The translations under genes were made by a program, and so were the position numbers. The notes beneath the pieces are model-generated. The model was given only the letters and a program-made list of their open reading frames with translations, made no database searches and was not told the DNA's origin. 64,000 nt of DNA from Chitinophaga dinghuensis (GTDB lineage: Bacteria; Bacteroidota; Bacteroidia; Chitinophagales; Chitinophagaceae), in NCBI RefSeq assembly GCF_003259435.1, contig NZ_QLMA01000003.1:186001-250000 (forward strand), written 5' to 3'. Shown here piece by piece: positions 1 to 7,602 of this stretch. Each line of letters opens with the position of its first letter. Position 1 is the first letter of the stretch.

Positions 1-1419
1 AAGGCTATACGTTTTTTCTTGTTCTTGTTACTATGCCATACGCTAACGTATGCTACCACTCCGCCAGTAACAACACTCCATGTAAAAGTAAATATCTTGC
101 CAACTTATTCCGGAATGATCAACCTGAATACGCTTGACAGTAAGTCGGACCTGTGTAAAGGAGAAATGTTCTTCCTGGATAAAAGCAAGCCTGTTGCTGT
201 TTTCTCAAGGCCGTTGGCTGCTGCTACGCAGATTATGTCTCTCAATGGTTGTTCATTACTGACGAATGCAGGCGATCAGGTAAACCTGGAGCTCTTCCCT
301 TTATACCGCGGAACCGAAGTCATTCAAGGCAGATTCAGACCTGTTTGCAGCGGAAAAGAAGGTGCAAGACAAGTATTACCTTACCAGATCGATAGCCTGT
401 ATAGCAAAGCAGATTTAACTGCCATTACCACTACGCAGCAAGCTACTGATTTCATCACCGCTACCACTGCCAAAGTAGCTAAACTGATCAGCGCTGCGAA
501 AGTGATCAATCCTGAGAACTTAGCCGCTTTACAATCTTTTGAACAAAGCAAACAACTACTCTTTAAATTCAATTTCCTGGATGCACACAAAGAACTGGCC
601 CGCACAAAAGAAATAGGCGACTGGTACTTATCCGGATTCGACATTGCAGCTCCCGGCCTCTCTGCCATTGGAGATGATGAATTAAGTCGCCAAACCACTC
701 ATCTGTGGTGTACTGGCAGAAAGATGCAGGACAGCATTATGACAGAGGCCACTCAGACACAGGAAATTTTATTGCTGTGCAAAGCGAACAGGATAAAAAC
801 GCGAGTAGGTATCGACTGGCTGGCCCTGGAAGGACGGACGAATGCCTTTACGCCTGATATGAAACAAATATATCCGCTTATCAAGGAAGCGGTGAAATAC
901 AACCCTCAGGCAACTCGTACGCTGGATTCCCTCTATCAATCCTATCAACAAATGACACCTGGCACGCCAGCTTATAATTTCGCGCTGGAAAATGATAAAG
1001 GAGAAGTGGTTCGCTTGTCTGATCTGAAAGGGAAAATCGTTATCCTGGACATCTGGGCAATGTGGTGCACCAGCTGCGTAGCTTCCCTGCCACATTTCAG
1101 AGAACTGGCCGACTCATATAAAGACAAAAAAGATATCATCTTCCTGACGATCGCCTGGGAAGATCCTTCCTCAGCCAATCGTGCGAAGTTGAAACAATTT
1201 TCTGTGGAGCATAAAATAGATGGCGCAAATAATTTATTTCTTACAGCCGATAGAACAGATCCGCAAGGCAAAGCTTTCGTTGAACGCTACTGCATGACAG
1301 GTATCACCCGTTGGGTAGCCATTGATCAGGATGGCAACATCATGAACGGTAACCTGGGACACCCACTGGTAGAAGGCTTTGATCAAAAGATCGCGAACTG
1401 TTACCAGAAAAGAAAATAA
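1..1419 (+). CDS. TlpA-type thioredoxin-like protein, 5' end outside window
   Basis: Periplasmic thiol-disulfide oxidoreductase-like protein. The frame is open to base 1 and begins inside a hydrophobic stretch (KAIRFFLFLLLCHTLTYA) that looks like a signal peptide, so the true start lies upstream; no ATG precedes it here. A roughly 300-residue N-terminal part of unknown fold is followed by a C-terminal AhpC/TSA-Redoxin domain with the active site WCTSC (codons at 1063-1077). The C-terminal sequence FxLxNDKGEVVRLSDLKGK is typical of the family. The next gene is another TlpA protein 66 bp downstream, so the pair may be co-transcribed. The substrate cannot be told. Confidence 0.85.
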   Translation, partial: KAIRFFLFLLLCHTLTYATTPPVTTLHVKVNILPTYSGMINLNTLDSKSDLCKGEMFFLDKSKPVAVFSRPLAAATQIMSLNGCSLLTNAGDQVNLELFPLYRGTEVIQGRFRPVCSGKEGARQVLPYQIDSLYSKADLTAITTTQQATDFITATTAKVAKLISAAKVINPENLAALQSFEQSKQLLFKFNFLDAHKELARTKEIGDWYLSGFDIAAPGLSAIGDDELSRQTTHLWCTGRKMQDSIMTEATQTQEILLLCKANRIKTRVGIDWLALEGRTNAFTPDMKQIYPLIKEAVKYNPQATRTLDSLYQSYQQMTPGTPAYNFALENDKGEVVRLSDLKGKIVILDIWAMWCTSCVASLPHFRELADSYKDKKDIIFLTIAWEDPSSANRAKLKQFSVEHKIDGANNLFLTADRTDPQGKAFVERYCMTGITRWVAIDQDGNIMNGNLGHPLVEGFDQKIANCYQKRK

Positions 1420-1485
1420 ACGACTGTCACTTACCACTGCATAAGATTCAAAAACATTTTTTATCCATTTTTAAATATAAATACC

Positions 1486-2604
1486 ATGTTAAATAAAGGA
1501 CTGTTCTTAGGCCTCGCACTTTGTACTGCAATGGGCGCCAGCGCACAAAAAAGATTACAGTTGGATGTAACCATAAAAGGATTACCAGAAGGAGATAGCG
1601 TATTCCTGTGGGCTCCGCTGCCACAGCATATAGATACCGCTGTAGTAAAAAATGGACATTTCAGATTTGACAGAGATATGTCAGAAGGTGGTACTACTTA
1701 TATCTTGCAGGTAGGTACCAGTGGAAAACAAGAGCATGGAACCTTCATGTACCTGGAAGCAGGTAAAGTGAATATCACCGGTAATGGTCCATACTTTAAA
1801 GATGCAACCTATACCGGAAGCCCATTTGTAGCCGACTGGGTAGATATTCAAAAGAATATCATCTCTATGAATGCACCTATAGAAGCGAAAAGAGAAACGT
1901 TGTACAAGAAGCTGGAAACGGCTGTCAACCTCGGAGATCAGGACGCTGTAAATGCATTGCAGACGGAAGTGAACAAGTTGGAACAACCTATGCTGATGGC
2001 TAGCTGGGATTGGATCATGAAGCATCCAAATTCAGGTGCTGCCTCTTTCCTGATAAATGCCAACTTCGGGCAAAAACTGAGCAAAGGCGAATTCCAGGAT
2101 CTGATGGTGAAAATGGGGCCGGAAGTGAAAAATACCTTTACCATCAAGAAAATGTCTACCAATGTATTCGGAGGTGATAAAATTCTGGGTATGCTGGATA
2201 AAGCGGCGCCAGCATTCGTATTGAACGATATGAATGGGAAAACAATCTCCCTGGCCGATTATAAAGGTAAATATGTATTGGTGGATTTCTGGGCTAGCTG
2301 GTGTAAGCCATGCAGAGAAGCAGTTCCTGCTTTAACCGCTACCTACAATAAGTTCAAAGATAAAGGTTTCACGATCGTGTCTGTATCAATGGACGATAAG
2401 AAAGATAAATGGCTCCAGGCAATTGCTGAAGAAAAAATGCCATGGGCACAGGTGTCTGATCTGAAAGGAGGGGAGAGTCAGGTGGCAAAAGATTATGGCG
2501 TAATGGCGATCCCTGCTGCATTTCTCGTTGATCCTAACGGAAAAGTTATTGCGTTGGGAACTGGCGAGCAATTAGAGAAAAAATTAGCAGAAGTGCTGAA
2601 ATAA
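1486..2604 (+). CDS. TlpA-type thioredoxin with N-terminal DUF4369-like domain
   Basis: Secreted thiol-disulfide oxidoreductase of 372 residues. An N-terminal signal peptide ends near GASAQ. A DUF4369-like beta domain follows (about residues 25-120, with the pattern GDSVFLW, then AVVKNGHFRF), then a helical linker and a TlpA/AhpC-TSA domain with WASWCKPC. This DUF4369-TlpA arrangement is common in Bacteroidota, where many paralogues occur; the redox partner is unknown. The gene follows another TlpA gene and is closed by a strong intrinsic terminator, so it is probably the last gene of its transcript. Start chosen at the only ATG before the signal peptide. Confidence 0.88.
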   Translation: MLNKGLFLGLALCTAMGASAQKRLQLDVTIKGLPEGDSVFLWAPLPQHIDTAVVKNGHFRFDRDMSEGGTTYILQVGTSGKQEHGTFMYLEAGKVNITGNGPYFKDATYTGSPFVADWVDIQKNIISMNAPIEAKRETLYKKLETAVNLGDQDAVNALQTEVNKLEQPMLMASWDWIMKHPNSGAASFLINANFGQKLSKGEFQDLMVKMGPEVKNTFTIKKMSTNVFGGDKILGMLDKAAPAFVLNDMNGKTISLADYKGKYVLVDFWASWCKPCREAVPALTATYNKFKDKGFTIVSVSMDDKKDKWLQAIAEEKMPWAQVSDLKGGESQVAKDYGVMAIPAAFLVDPNGKVIALGTGEQLEKKLAEVLK

Positions 2605-2626
2605 TTGAAAACCCGACCATACGATT

Positions 2627-2657
2627 AAAGGCTATCTCAGGAAATGAGATAGCCTTT
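2627..2657 (+). terminator. Intrinsic terminator after TlpA gene
   Basis: Perfect 13-bp stem AAAGGCTATCTCA / TGAGATAGCCTTT with a GGAAA loop, running into TTTTTA. It closes the TlpA transcript. Confidence 0.9.
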
Positions 2658-2680
2658 TTATTTACGTCTTTGCCGTATTT

Positions 2681-2762
2681 TTTAGGGAGACGACAACTGC
2701 ACTGCCCTCCATCTGCTCTACAGGAAAGGGTTTTAGGGCTATCAGATGCGTGTCTCCCTAAA
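2681..2762. repeat. 82-bp element bounded by inverted arms TTTAGGGAGAC / GTCTCCCTAAA
   Basis: Perfect 11-bp arms at 2681-2691 and 2752-2762 enclose 60 bp. Inside, GCCCT (2704) can pair with AGGGC (2735), and CATCTG (2710) with CAGATG (2743); these two pairings cross, so they are either alternatives or a pseudoknot. The right arm with its flank (CGTGTCTCCCTAAA, 2749-2762) recurs inverted at 37305-37318. It sits just upstream of the MarR gene. It could be a regulatory RNA leader, a protein-binding element or a small repeat element. Confidence 0.55.
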
Positions 2763-2773
2763 TTATTTTCATA

Positions 2774-2805
2774 GTTAGCCGACTAACGTCAATTTATTAC
2801 CTTTG
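2774..2805 (+). promoter_or_regulatory. MarR gene promoter with candidate operator
   Basis: A palindrome GTTAG-CCGA-CTAAC (2774-2787) lies where the -33 element would be, and a perfect -7 element TACCTTTG (2798-2805) follows. The ATG of the MarR gene begins 5 bp after the -7 element, which implies a leaderless or nearly leaderless mRNA. Autoregulation by MarR binding the palindrome is inferred from the family's habit. Confidence 0.5.
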
Positions 2806-2809
2806 CCGG

Positions 2810-3238
2810 ATGAAGTCAGGCAAACCGCATAACTCACTGAACGGGTTATTAGTTGAGATCAGCAAGATCAGAAGAAACAAGAGCAATGAATTATTGTCAG
2901 GAACGGGAATACACGCAGGTCAGGATATTCTGTTATACTATCTTGATTTGGAAGACGGACAAACAGTATCAGCCCTGGTAGAGAAAATGGGAATACAGCA
3001 GGGAACCATCGCCGCTATGATTGAGCGTATGGTGAATGCAGGAATGATTACCAAAAAGAAAGATGCCAGCGATAAACGTATATCCAGGGTCTTTATCACT
3101 AAGAAAGGAAAAGCGGCCCACCAACAGGTAACCGATACCTGGCGGAAAATGGAAAGTATTACCGCTAAAGGACTTTCCCCCATCGAACAAGCCCAGCTCA
3201 TTACGCTGCTGGAAAAAGTTAGAGATAATCTCTCCTGA
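2810..3238 (+). CDS. MarR-family transcriptional regulator
   Basis: Winged-helix DNA-binding protein of 142 residues, the usual size for MarR. The central part (DGQTVSALVEKMGIQQGTIAAMIERM) is the helix-turn-helix, followed by the wing with the family signature KKDASDKRISRVFITKKGK. MarR proteins bind as dimers to short palindromes and often control stress or efflux genes. A GTTAG-N4-CTAAC palindrome lies in the promoter of this gene. The zinc-ribbon genes start 123 bp downstream with their own promoter-like sequence, so they are possible but unproven targets. The ATG at 2810 is the only start that keeps the N-terminal helix. Confidence 0.88.
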   Translation: MKSGKPHNSLNGLLVEISKIRRNKSNELLSGTGIHAGQDILLYYLDLEDGQTVSALVEKMGIQQGTIAAMIERMVNAGMITKKKDASDKRISRVFITKKGKAAHQQVTDTWRKMESITAKGLSPIEQAQLITLLEKVRDNLS

Positions 3239-3327
3239 TAAAATCGCCGGTAATACACCGGCGATCTTTGTTTTACGCATCTTATCATGTGGGCTGTTCG
3301 GCCAAAACCGGAATGAAAATTGCCCTA

Positions 3328-3335
3328 CCTTCGGA
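3328..3335 (+). promoter_or_regulatory. Possible -7 element of the zinc-ribbon gene array
   Basis: TACCTTCG matches the TAnnTTTG consensus at 7 of 8 positions, 26 bp before the ATG at 3362. No clear -33 element was seen. Confidence 0.35.
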
Positions 3336-3361
3336 GTATCAAAAATGTGAATGCGTTTACT

Positions 3362-3925
3362 ATGCAGCAATCTAAATGCCCTAACTGTGGCGCCAACGTC
3401 AATATACCTATAGCAGTAGATTATCATGAAATAGTCGCTGTACCTTGTACTTACTGTAATTCACAATTCACTGCAAAAAATCCTGCCTATAAACCGGACG
3501 CTTACAATCCTGAACATGAGGCCAGAGAAATCGCAGAACTGGAAGCATTCGTGAAAAAGATGGATGAACCAGTTGCCTACGATCCGAAACTGGAAGCGAG
3601 AGAAATGGCGCAAGTAGAAGCGCTCATGAGAGAGATAGATGAACCAGGCATTAGTACCTATGACCCGGAGCAGGAAGCAAAAGAATTAGCGGAGTTGGAA
3701 GCATTCGCAGGAATATCCAATACCTCTCATATCCCTGAAGGAAAGAAAAAAAGTAAAGTAAAGAAGATTGTAGGATTCGTATTGGCATTCCTGTTTTTCC
3801 CCGTTGCAGGCGGCAGCTGGTCGGCTGTATTCCAGCAACCAAGTGCGGTTACCATCATCGCGGCAATTGTCCTTACCGGCCTGGTGGGGTATTTTATCTA
3901 TCTTGGTAAAAGCAATATGGAATAA
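3362..3925 (+). CDS. Zinc-ribbon membrane protein with internal 27-residue repeats (array copy 1)
   Basis: 187 residues. The N-terminus carries a zinc ribbon made of two CxxC knuckles: CPNCG (residues 6-10) and CTYC (29-32). A charged segment then holds three imperfect repeats beginning YNPEHEAREIAELEAF, YDPKLEAREMAQVEAL and YDPEQEAKELAELEAF (residues 48-117). The C-terminus has two hydrophobic helices that would cross the inner membrane. This is the first of four tandem paralogues sharing the ribbon. I chose ATG 3362 because an upstream TTG extension covers a promoter-like sequence and because the other copies also begin two to four residues before the first Cys. Function unknown; the repeat segment is unique to this copy. 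Confidence 0.8.
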   Translation: MQQSKCPNCGANVNIPIAVDYHEIVAVPCTYCNSQFTAKNPAYKPDAYNPEHEAREIAELEAFVKKMDEPVAYDPKLEAREMAQVEALMREIDEPGISTYDPEQEAKELAELEAFAGISNTSHIPEGKKKSKVKKIVGFVLAFLFFPVAGGSWSAVFQQPSAVTIIAAIVLTGLVGYFIYLGKSNME

Positions 3926-3952
3926 ATATTTGTAGATAAATTCATCCCTATC

Positions 3953-4393
3953 ATGAACCAGGTAAAATGCACCAACTGTGGCGCAGCTATATTCTCTTCG
4001 GCAGTAGCAGCCGAAAGCCAGGCTACCGTTACTGTTAACTGTCAATACTGTGGCAGCCAGTTTGAAACGCGAAATCCCAACTACAGCCCTCATACAACAG
4101 CACCTGTAAATATTTATAAGACAGAAATCAAGTATACTTATACAGAACCAGCTCCACCGGAAAGTGCCTGGAAAGCTGCATCTGATCTGCAACATAAAAT
4201 AACTAAAGTGTTGGGATATATTATGGGCGGCATCGGTGCATTATTTGCACTTGTTATGTGGATAGTCGCATTTTTGCCAGATACAGACATGCCGGTTGGA
4301 GTGCCAGTGATCTTCTCCCTTCTCGTATTTGGTATATTCATGCTGGCAAGGGCTTCTTCCAGGGAGCTGAAAAGACGGCATGGGAAATTATAA
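3953..4393 (+). CDS. Zinc-ribbon membrane protein (array copy 2)
   Basis: 146 residues. It begins MNQVKCTNCGA and has a second knuckle CQYCGSQF (residues 31-38), so four cysteines form a zinc ribbon as in the flanking copies. Two C-terminal hydrophobic segments (around ILGYIMGGIGALFALVMWIVAF and VPVIFSLLVFGIFML) predict a membrane anchor. It starts 27 bp after copy 1 and ends 15 bp before copy 3, so these are co-transcribed. The family is not one I can name, and its ligand or partner is unknown. Such ribbons usually bind zinc structurally, and nothing indicates an enzyme. Confidence 0.8.
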   Translation: MNQVKCTNCGAAIFSSAVAAESQATVTVNCQYCGSQFETRNPNYSPHTTAPVNIYKTEIKYTYTEPAPPESAWKAASDLQHKITKVLGYIMGGIGALFALVMWIVAFLPDTDMPVGVPVIFSLLVFGIFMLARASSRELKRRHGKL

Positions 4394-4408
4394 TGTTTAT
4401 CTTACAAT

Positions 4409-4894
4409 ATGGACCAAGTAAAATGCCCAAGTTGTGGAGCCACCGTATTCTCTGCTCCCATTGCTGAAAATCAACAGGAAGTAACCCTTAACTGCCAATA
4501 CTGTGGCAGCCAGTTCCAGGTTAACAGGGATGGCTATACGATGCCCGTGAAAAAAACACAACCTGCTCCATCACAGCATAATGTGGGAATCCCGGCCCCG
4601 CCCCCTGGCAGCCTGGTGAAAGTTTCCCCTAAGTGGCTACTGACTGTCGGCATGATATTCGGTTATCTTGGCGCAGCAGGGGCATGTTGTTCCATCATCG
4701 CAGGACTCCTCAACAAGAATAATGAGCTTATCCATAAAGTGTTTGGGATAGCTTTCCTACTACTCATCTTTATAATGCCGTTGTCTATCCTGGGAAGGAG
4801 ATGTCAAATCGCATTGAAACACAGAATAGAAGAGGAGAAAGCCGCCGCTGAAAGATGGGCGCAGCAATCCTCACAAAATAAAGAACAAGCATAA
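4409..4894 (+). CDS. Zinc-ribbon membrane protein (array copy 3)
   Basis: 161 residues, beginning MDQVKCPSCGATVF, with the second knuckle CQYCGSQF near residue 30. A proline-rich linker leads to two hydrophobic segments (KWLLTVGMIFGYLGAAGACCSIIAGLL and VFGIAFLLLIFIMPLSIL), then a charged tail with many Glu, Ala and Gln. The ribbon DNA closely resembles copy 2 (the shared run CAATACTGTGGCAGCCAGTT), which points to recent duplication or conversion. It lies in one transcript with the other copies. Function unknown. Confidence 0.8.
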   Translation: MDQVKCPSCGATVFSAPIAENQQEVTLNCQYCGSQFQVNRDGYTMPVKKTQPAPSQHNVGIPAPPPGSLVKVSPKWLLTVGMIFGYLGAAGACCSIIAGLLNKNNELIHKVFGIAFLLLIFIMPLSILGRRCQIALKHRIEEEKAAAERWAQQSSQNKEQA

Positions 4895-4916
4895 TTCCTA
4901 TTACCCTTATTACCTT

Positions 4917-5321
4917 ATGAATCAAGTAAAATGCCCTAACTGTGGAGCAACAACGTTCTCCAATGTCGTAGCAGATAAACAACAAAAAGAAATTACGATC
5001 GCCTGTCAATACTGCAACAGCCAGTTTAAAACAGAAAACCCGGATTATGTAGCGGAAATACAGGAGCCTAGAAGGCCCACTCCCGCGCCTGTCTCTGAAG
5101 AGGAGAAGCAATACAAAAAGTATAAATTATGGTCCACTCAAGGTTATGTGGGCGGTGCATTTATGGGTTCTGTTGGACTTATACTTTGGAAGTCCTATCT
5201 CAAAACAGGAGAAGGAGATAAACGATTGGGCGCCGTTCTCTTATTAATTGGAGGTGCCATACTTATCTGGAGTGGCTGGGCCTACGGAAAGAAAAAGAAA
5301 TCATTTCAGCAGAAGCCATAG
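4917..5321 (+). CDS. Zinc-ribbon membrane protein (array copy 4)
   Basis: 134 residues, the shortest copy. It begins MNQVKCPNCGATTF, with the second knuckle CQYCNSQF. Acidic and proline-rich residues form a linker, followed by two hydrophobic segments (GYVGGAFMGSVGLILW and LGAVLLLIGGAILIWSGWAYG) and a basic lysine tail. The layout suggests a cytosolic N-terminal ribbon and a membrane-embedded C-terminus. It ends 35 bp before the WG-like gene, so the transcript may continue. Function unknown. Confidence 0.8.
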   Translation: MNQVKCPNCGATTFSNVVADKQQKEITIACQYCNSQFKTENPDYVAEIQEPRRPTPAPVSEEEKQYKKYKLWSTQGYVGGAFMGSVGLILWKSYLKTGEGDKRLGAVLLLIGGAILIWSGWAYGKKKKSFQQKP

Positions 5322-5356
5322 TTACGGGTCTTCCGCACAATATTAATTCCTAACAT

Positions 5357-6046
5357 ATGGATGAACCGACTGTCGTCCCTCTTCTTGATGGATGTAAACT
5401 CCTTACTCAAGGAGCCGAAATGGCATTGCTGGATGCCTCCGGAAAGGTGCTCTTGCCTTTTGCATTGCATCAGATCCGCTATAATGCGCCATTACAGGCA
5501 TACATCGTCAGAGAGAATAAACTATATGGGATCTTCCTGCCAAACCAGGGATGGTTGTTACCGCCTGCCTATACGTCGATAAAACCTTTGAAGCCTTCTG
5601 CTGTCGGTTATTTTAATGAACGATTAGCAGTTGTAAAACATCTGGATAATGCGGGCGTATTTGTCATAGGAGATAATCCCCGCTGGATGATGCCGATGGT
5701 TTACAGGCATTTTATGCACTTAAGCCTCGGATTTCTTGCCTACAGAGAGAAGGGTTTTTGGGAAAGCTGGGGATTGGCAGATTTTCATGGCCAGTTGCTG
5801 GGTAAATGTTGTTTCTTTAGTATTAATGGTAAGAATGGGTATTTGAATAATGGAGTTGCACTTGGCTTTTTTGACAGAGCAATTTATATATTGCATGGGG
5901 ATGGAAATGCGGTAAGAATCAATAGGAGTCAGGCAGAAGCGGAACTTGCTTTTTATCCCGAAGAATTCTATACTAAACATCAAATACACTGCTTTAGGGA
6001 AGAAATCAGATATGGTTCTTTAGGGGGATTTCGAGGACCATTCTGA
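5357..6046 (+). CDS. WG-repeat-like protein
   Basis: 229 residues without a signal peptide. It shows weak beta-rich repeats of the kind LLDASGKVLLPFAL, NKLYGIFLPNQGWLLPPAY and ESWGLADFHGQLL, which resemble the WG repeat (a glycine preceded by Y or W, then 'iD..G..l.P..y'). WG proteins are widespread in Bacteroidota and no enzymatic role is known to me. It follows the zinc-ribbon genes by 35 bp and is probably in the same operon. The C-terminus is rich in Gly, Arg and Phe and shows no domain. Family assignment is tentative; the coding status is firm. Confidence 0.65.
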   Translation: MDEPTVVPLLDGCKLLTQGAEMALLDASGKVLLPFALHQIRYNAPLQAYIVRENKLYGIFLPNQGWLLPPAYTSIKPLKPSAVGYFNERLAVVKHLDNAGVFVIGDNPRWMMPMVYRHFMHLSLGFLAYREKGFWESWGLADFHGQLLGKCCFFSINGKNGYLNNGVALGFFDRAIYILHGDGNAVRINRSQAEAELAFYPEEFYTKHQIHCFREEIRYGSLGGFRGPF

Positions 6047-6091
6047 TAATGTAATAGTAAATGACCGATGCTCTATATGACCGAAACCCGG

Positions 6092-6113
6092 TTCAATCCT
6101 AGAATAGGATGAA
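6092..6113. repeat. Small hairpin between WG-like and SUKH-like genes
   Basis: ATCCTA-GAA-TAGGAT, extended by TTC/GAA with one bulged A. No T-tract follows, so termination is uncertain; it may only be an mRNA hairpin. Confidence 0.35.
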
Positions 6114-6176
6114 TATATTGAAAAATATAAATCAAGATAATAAGTCAGTTTTAACCATCATATAAACCTTTTCACT

Positions 6177-6923
6177 TTGAATTTGTCCAGCTATTTGTCC
6201 GGTTTGTTGCCTAAGTATCTTAGCCTGATAGCAGAACAACGACCGTTCGTTATTACGGATGAGGAATTGACCAAACTGCTGAATGCACATCCTGCCCATC
6301 TGGAAAGCAGGAGATTACTAACAGCGTCTGAATGTATATCCCATAAATTCGATCAGGCAGCATTTCACAGATACGAAGAAAAATACCAGGTTAAATTGCC
6401 GGTATTTGCGAAATACCTGCTATCGGAACTGGGGCAGAGCAGGATGTTGGGAATAACCCTGGCGGATATTAGCAAAAAAGAAATCTGGGCGCCAGAATGC
6501 TATTTGACATATGATTTTTTTATTGCCTGTGTACATGCGGGAATGAAGCAGGAAAAAATTGATACCCTGATTTCCCAGTATCAGCTGCACACAAATAGAT
6601 TTATCGATGAGGAAGCACAACGAATATACGAGGGTTTCGGATGTGAGGTAGATAAGTGCGTCATCAAATTATTGTTTATAGGACACGGTTCCTGCGCAGG
6701 AAGCCAATATGTGGTACTGAGTGAATGTGATGCGGGTAGAATTGTTCACGATGGCGATGCTGCCGGTGAAAACTATGAGTACAATGGCGAAACATTTTGG
6801 CTGGATTCTTTTGGTAGAATGCAAGTCCCTCCTTTTGAGGAATATTGTATAATACTACTGGAAAGAAGATTAAAATACTTGTATACTCGGGAAGAAATAG
6901 ATAGCTTGCTGCAGGGAATTTAA
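6177..6923 (+). CDS. SMI1/KNR4 (SUKH)-like protein, TTG start
   Basis: 248 residues. The middle and C-terminal part resembles the SUKH fold: FHRYEEKYQVKLPVFAKYLLSELG near residue 65, then GHGSCAGSQYVVLSE and GRIVHDGDAAG, ending in FEEYCIILLERRL. SUKH proteins are often immunity partners of polymorphic toxins, but many are stand-alone, and no toxin gene is adjacent. There is no in-frame ATG between the upstream stop (6141) and the conserved part, so TTG at 6177 (or TTG at 6183) must be the start. TCACTTTG (6172-6179), one mismatch from a -7 element, overlaps that start. Family call is moderate. Confidence 0.65.
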   Translation: MNLSSYLSGLLPKYLSLIAEQRPFVITDEELTKLLNAHPAHLESRRLLTASECISHKFDQAAFHRYEEKYQVKLPVFAKYLLSELGQSRMLGITLADISKKEIWAPECYLTYDFFIACVHAGMKQEKIDTLISQYQLHTNRFIDEEAQRIYEGFGCEVDKCVIKLLFIGHGSCAGSQYVVLSECDAGRIVHDGDAAGENYEYNGETFWLDSFGRMQVPPFEEYCIILLERRLKYLYTREEIDSLLQGI

Positions 6924-6951
6924 TTTCTAACATTAACAGCAAATAGCAGTA

Positions 6952-7548
6952 ATGGAGGAAACACAATATTTATCCGCCTTTAAGGACAAAATTTTATCCT
7001 ACTACCCCGTATCGGAAGAGGCGTTCGAACTTTTTAAAAGTATTACGGTTTTTCAAACTATCGAAAAAGGCGAAATATTATTACGTACCGGACAGGTATC
7101 CAAACATATTAACTTCATCTGTAAAGGGGCTATCATCGCCTACTTTACAGACAATGAAGGAAATACTTACAATAAAAATATCTTCCTGGAAAATCAGTTT
7201 GCCGGATCTGCTGTTTCTGCTATGTTAAAAGCGCCCTCGGAATTCGCTCTCCAGGCAATAGAAGATACGATCATAATCCGGATGGATTACAGTTTGTACA
7301 AAGAATACATTTATAAAAATGATGACCTGAAAAGCTTCTACATTGCTTACCTGGAGAAAAACTGGATCATCGACAAAGAACAAAGAGAAATTTCTCTCGT
7401 AATGGAAAATGCAACGGTTAGGTATCAGAAGCTCCTGGCTACCTATCCAGACATAGATAAACGAATCCCCTTACAGCACATCGCGTCTCACCTGGCCATT
7501 ACACCCACCCAGCTAAGCCGTATCCGGAAGGAACTAAAGGAAAAGTAA
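6952..7548 (+). CDS. Crp/Fnr-family transcriptional regulator
   Basis: 198 residues. An N-terminal cyclic-nucleotide-binding-like beta barrel (FQTIEKGEILLRTGQVSKHINFICKGAIIAYF, about residues 30-110) precedes a helical linker and a short C-terminal helix-turn-helix (LQHIASHLAITPTQLSRIRKELK). This compact type is abundant in Bacteroidota, and the residues that bind cAMP are not evident, so the signal may be something else or absent. The gene is followed by a small DMT transporter, a GNAT acetyltransferase and a dienelactone hydrolase, all on the same strand. A Crp-type regulator beside a DUF606-type transporter suggests that it controls that transporter. Confidence 0.88.
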   Translation: MEETQYLSAFKDKILSYYPVSEEAFELFKSITVFQTIEKGEILLRTGQVSKHINFICKGAIIAYFTDNEGNTYNKNIFLENQFAGSAVSAMLKAPSEFALQAIEDTIIIRMDYSLYKEYIYKNDDLKSFYIAYLEKNWIIDKEQREISLVMENATVRYQKLLATYPDIDKRIPLQHIASHLAITPTQLSRIRKELKEK

Positions 7549-7590
7549 CCCGACTCAACATATGTAAAGAGTGCTACAAAAGTATAAGGC

Positions 7591-7598
7591 TACTTTTG
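7591..7598 (+). promoter_or_regulatory. -7 element immediately before the DMT transporter gene
   Basis: TACTTTTG matches TAnnTTTG exactly and ends 4 bp before the ATG at 7603, so transcription would begin at or just after the start codon. No good -33 element was seen. Confidence 0.4.
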
Positions 7599-7602
7599 TC
7601 CA

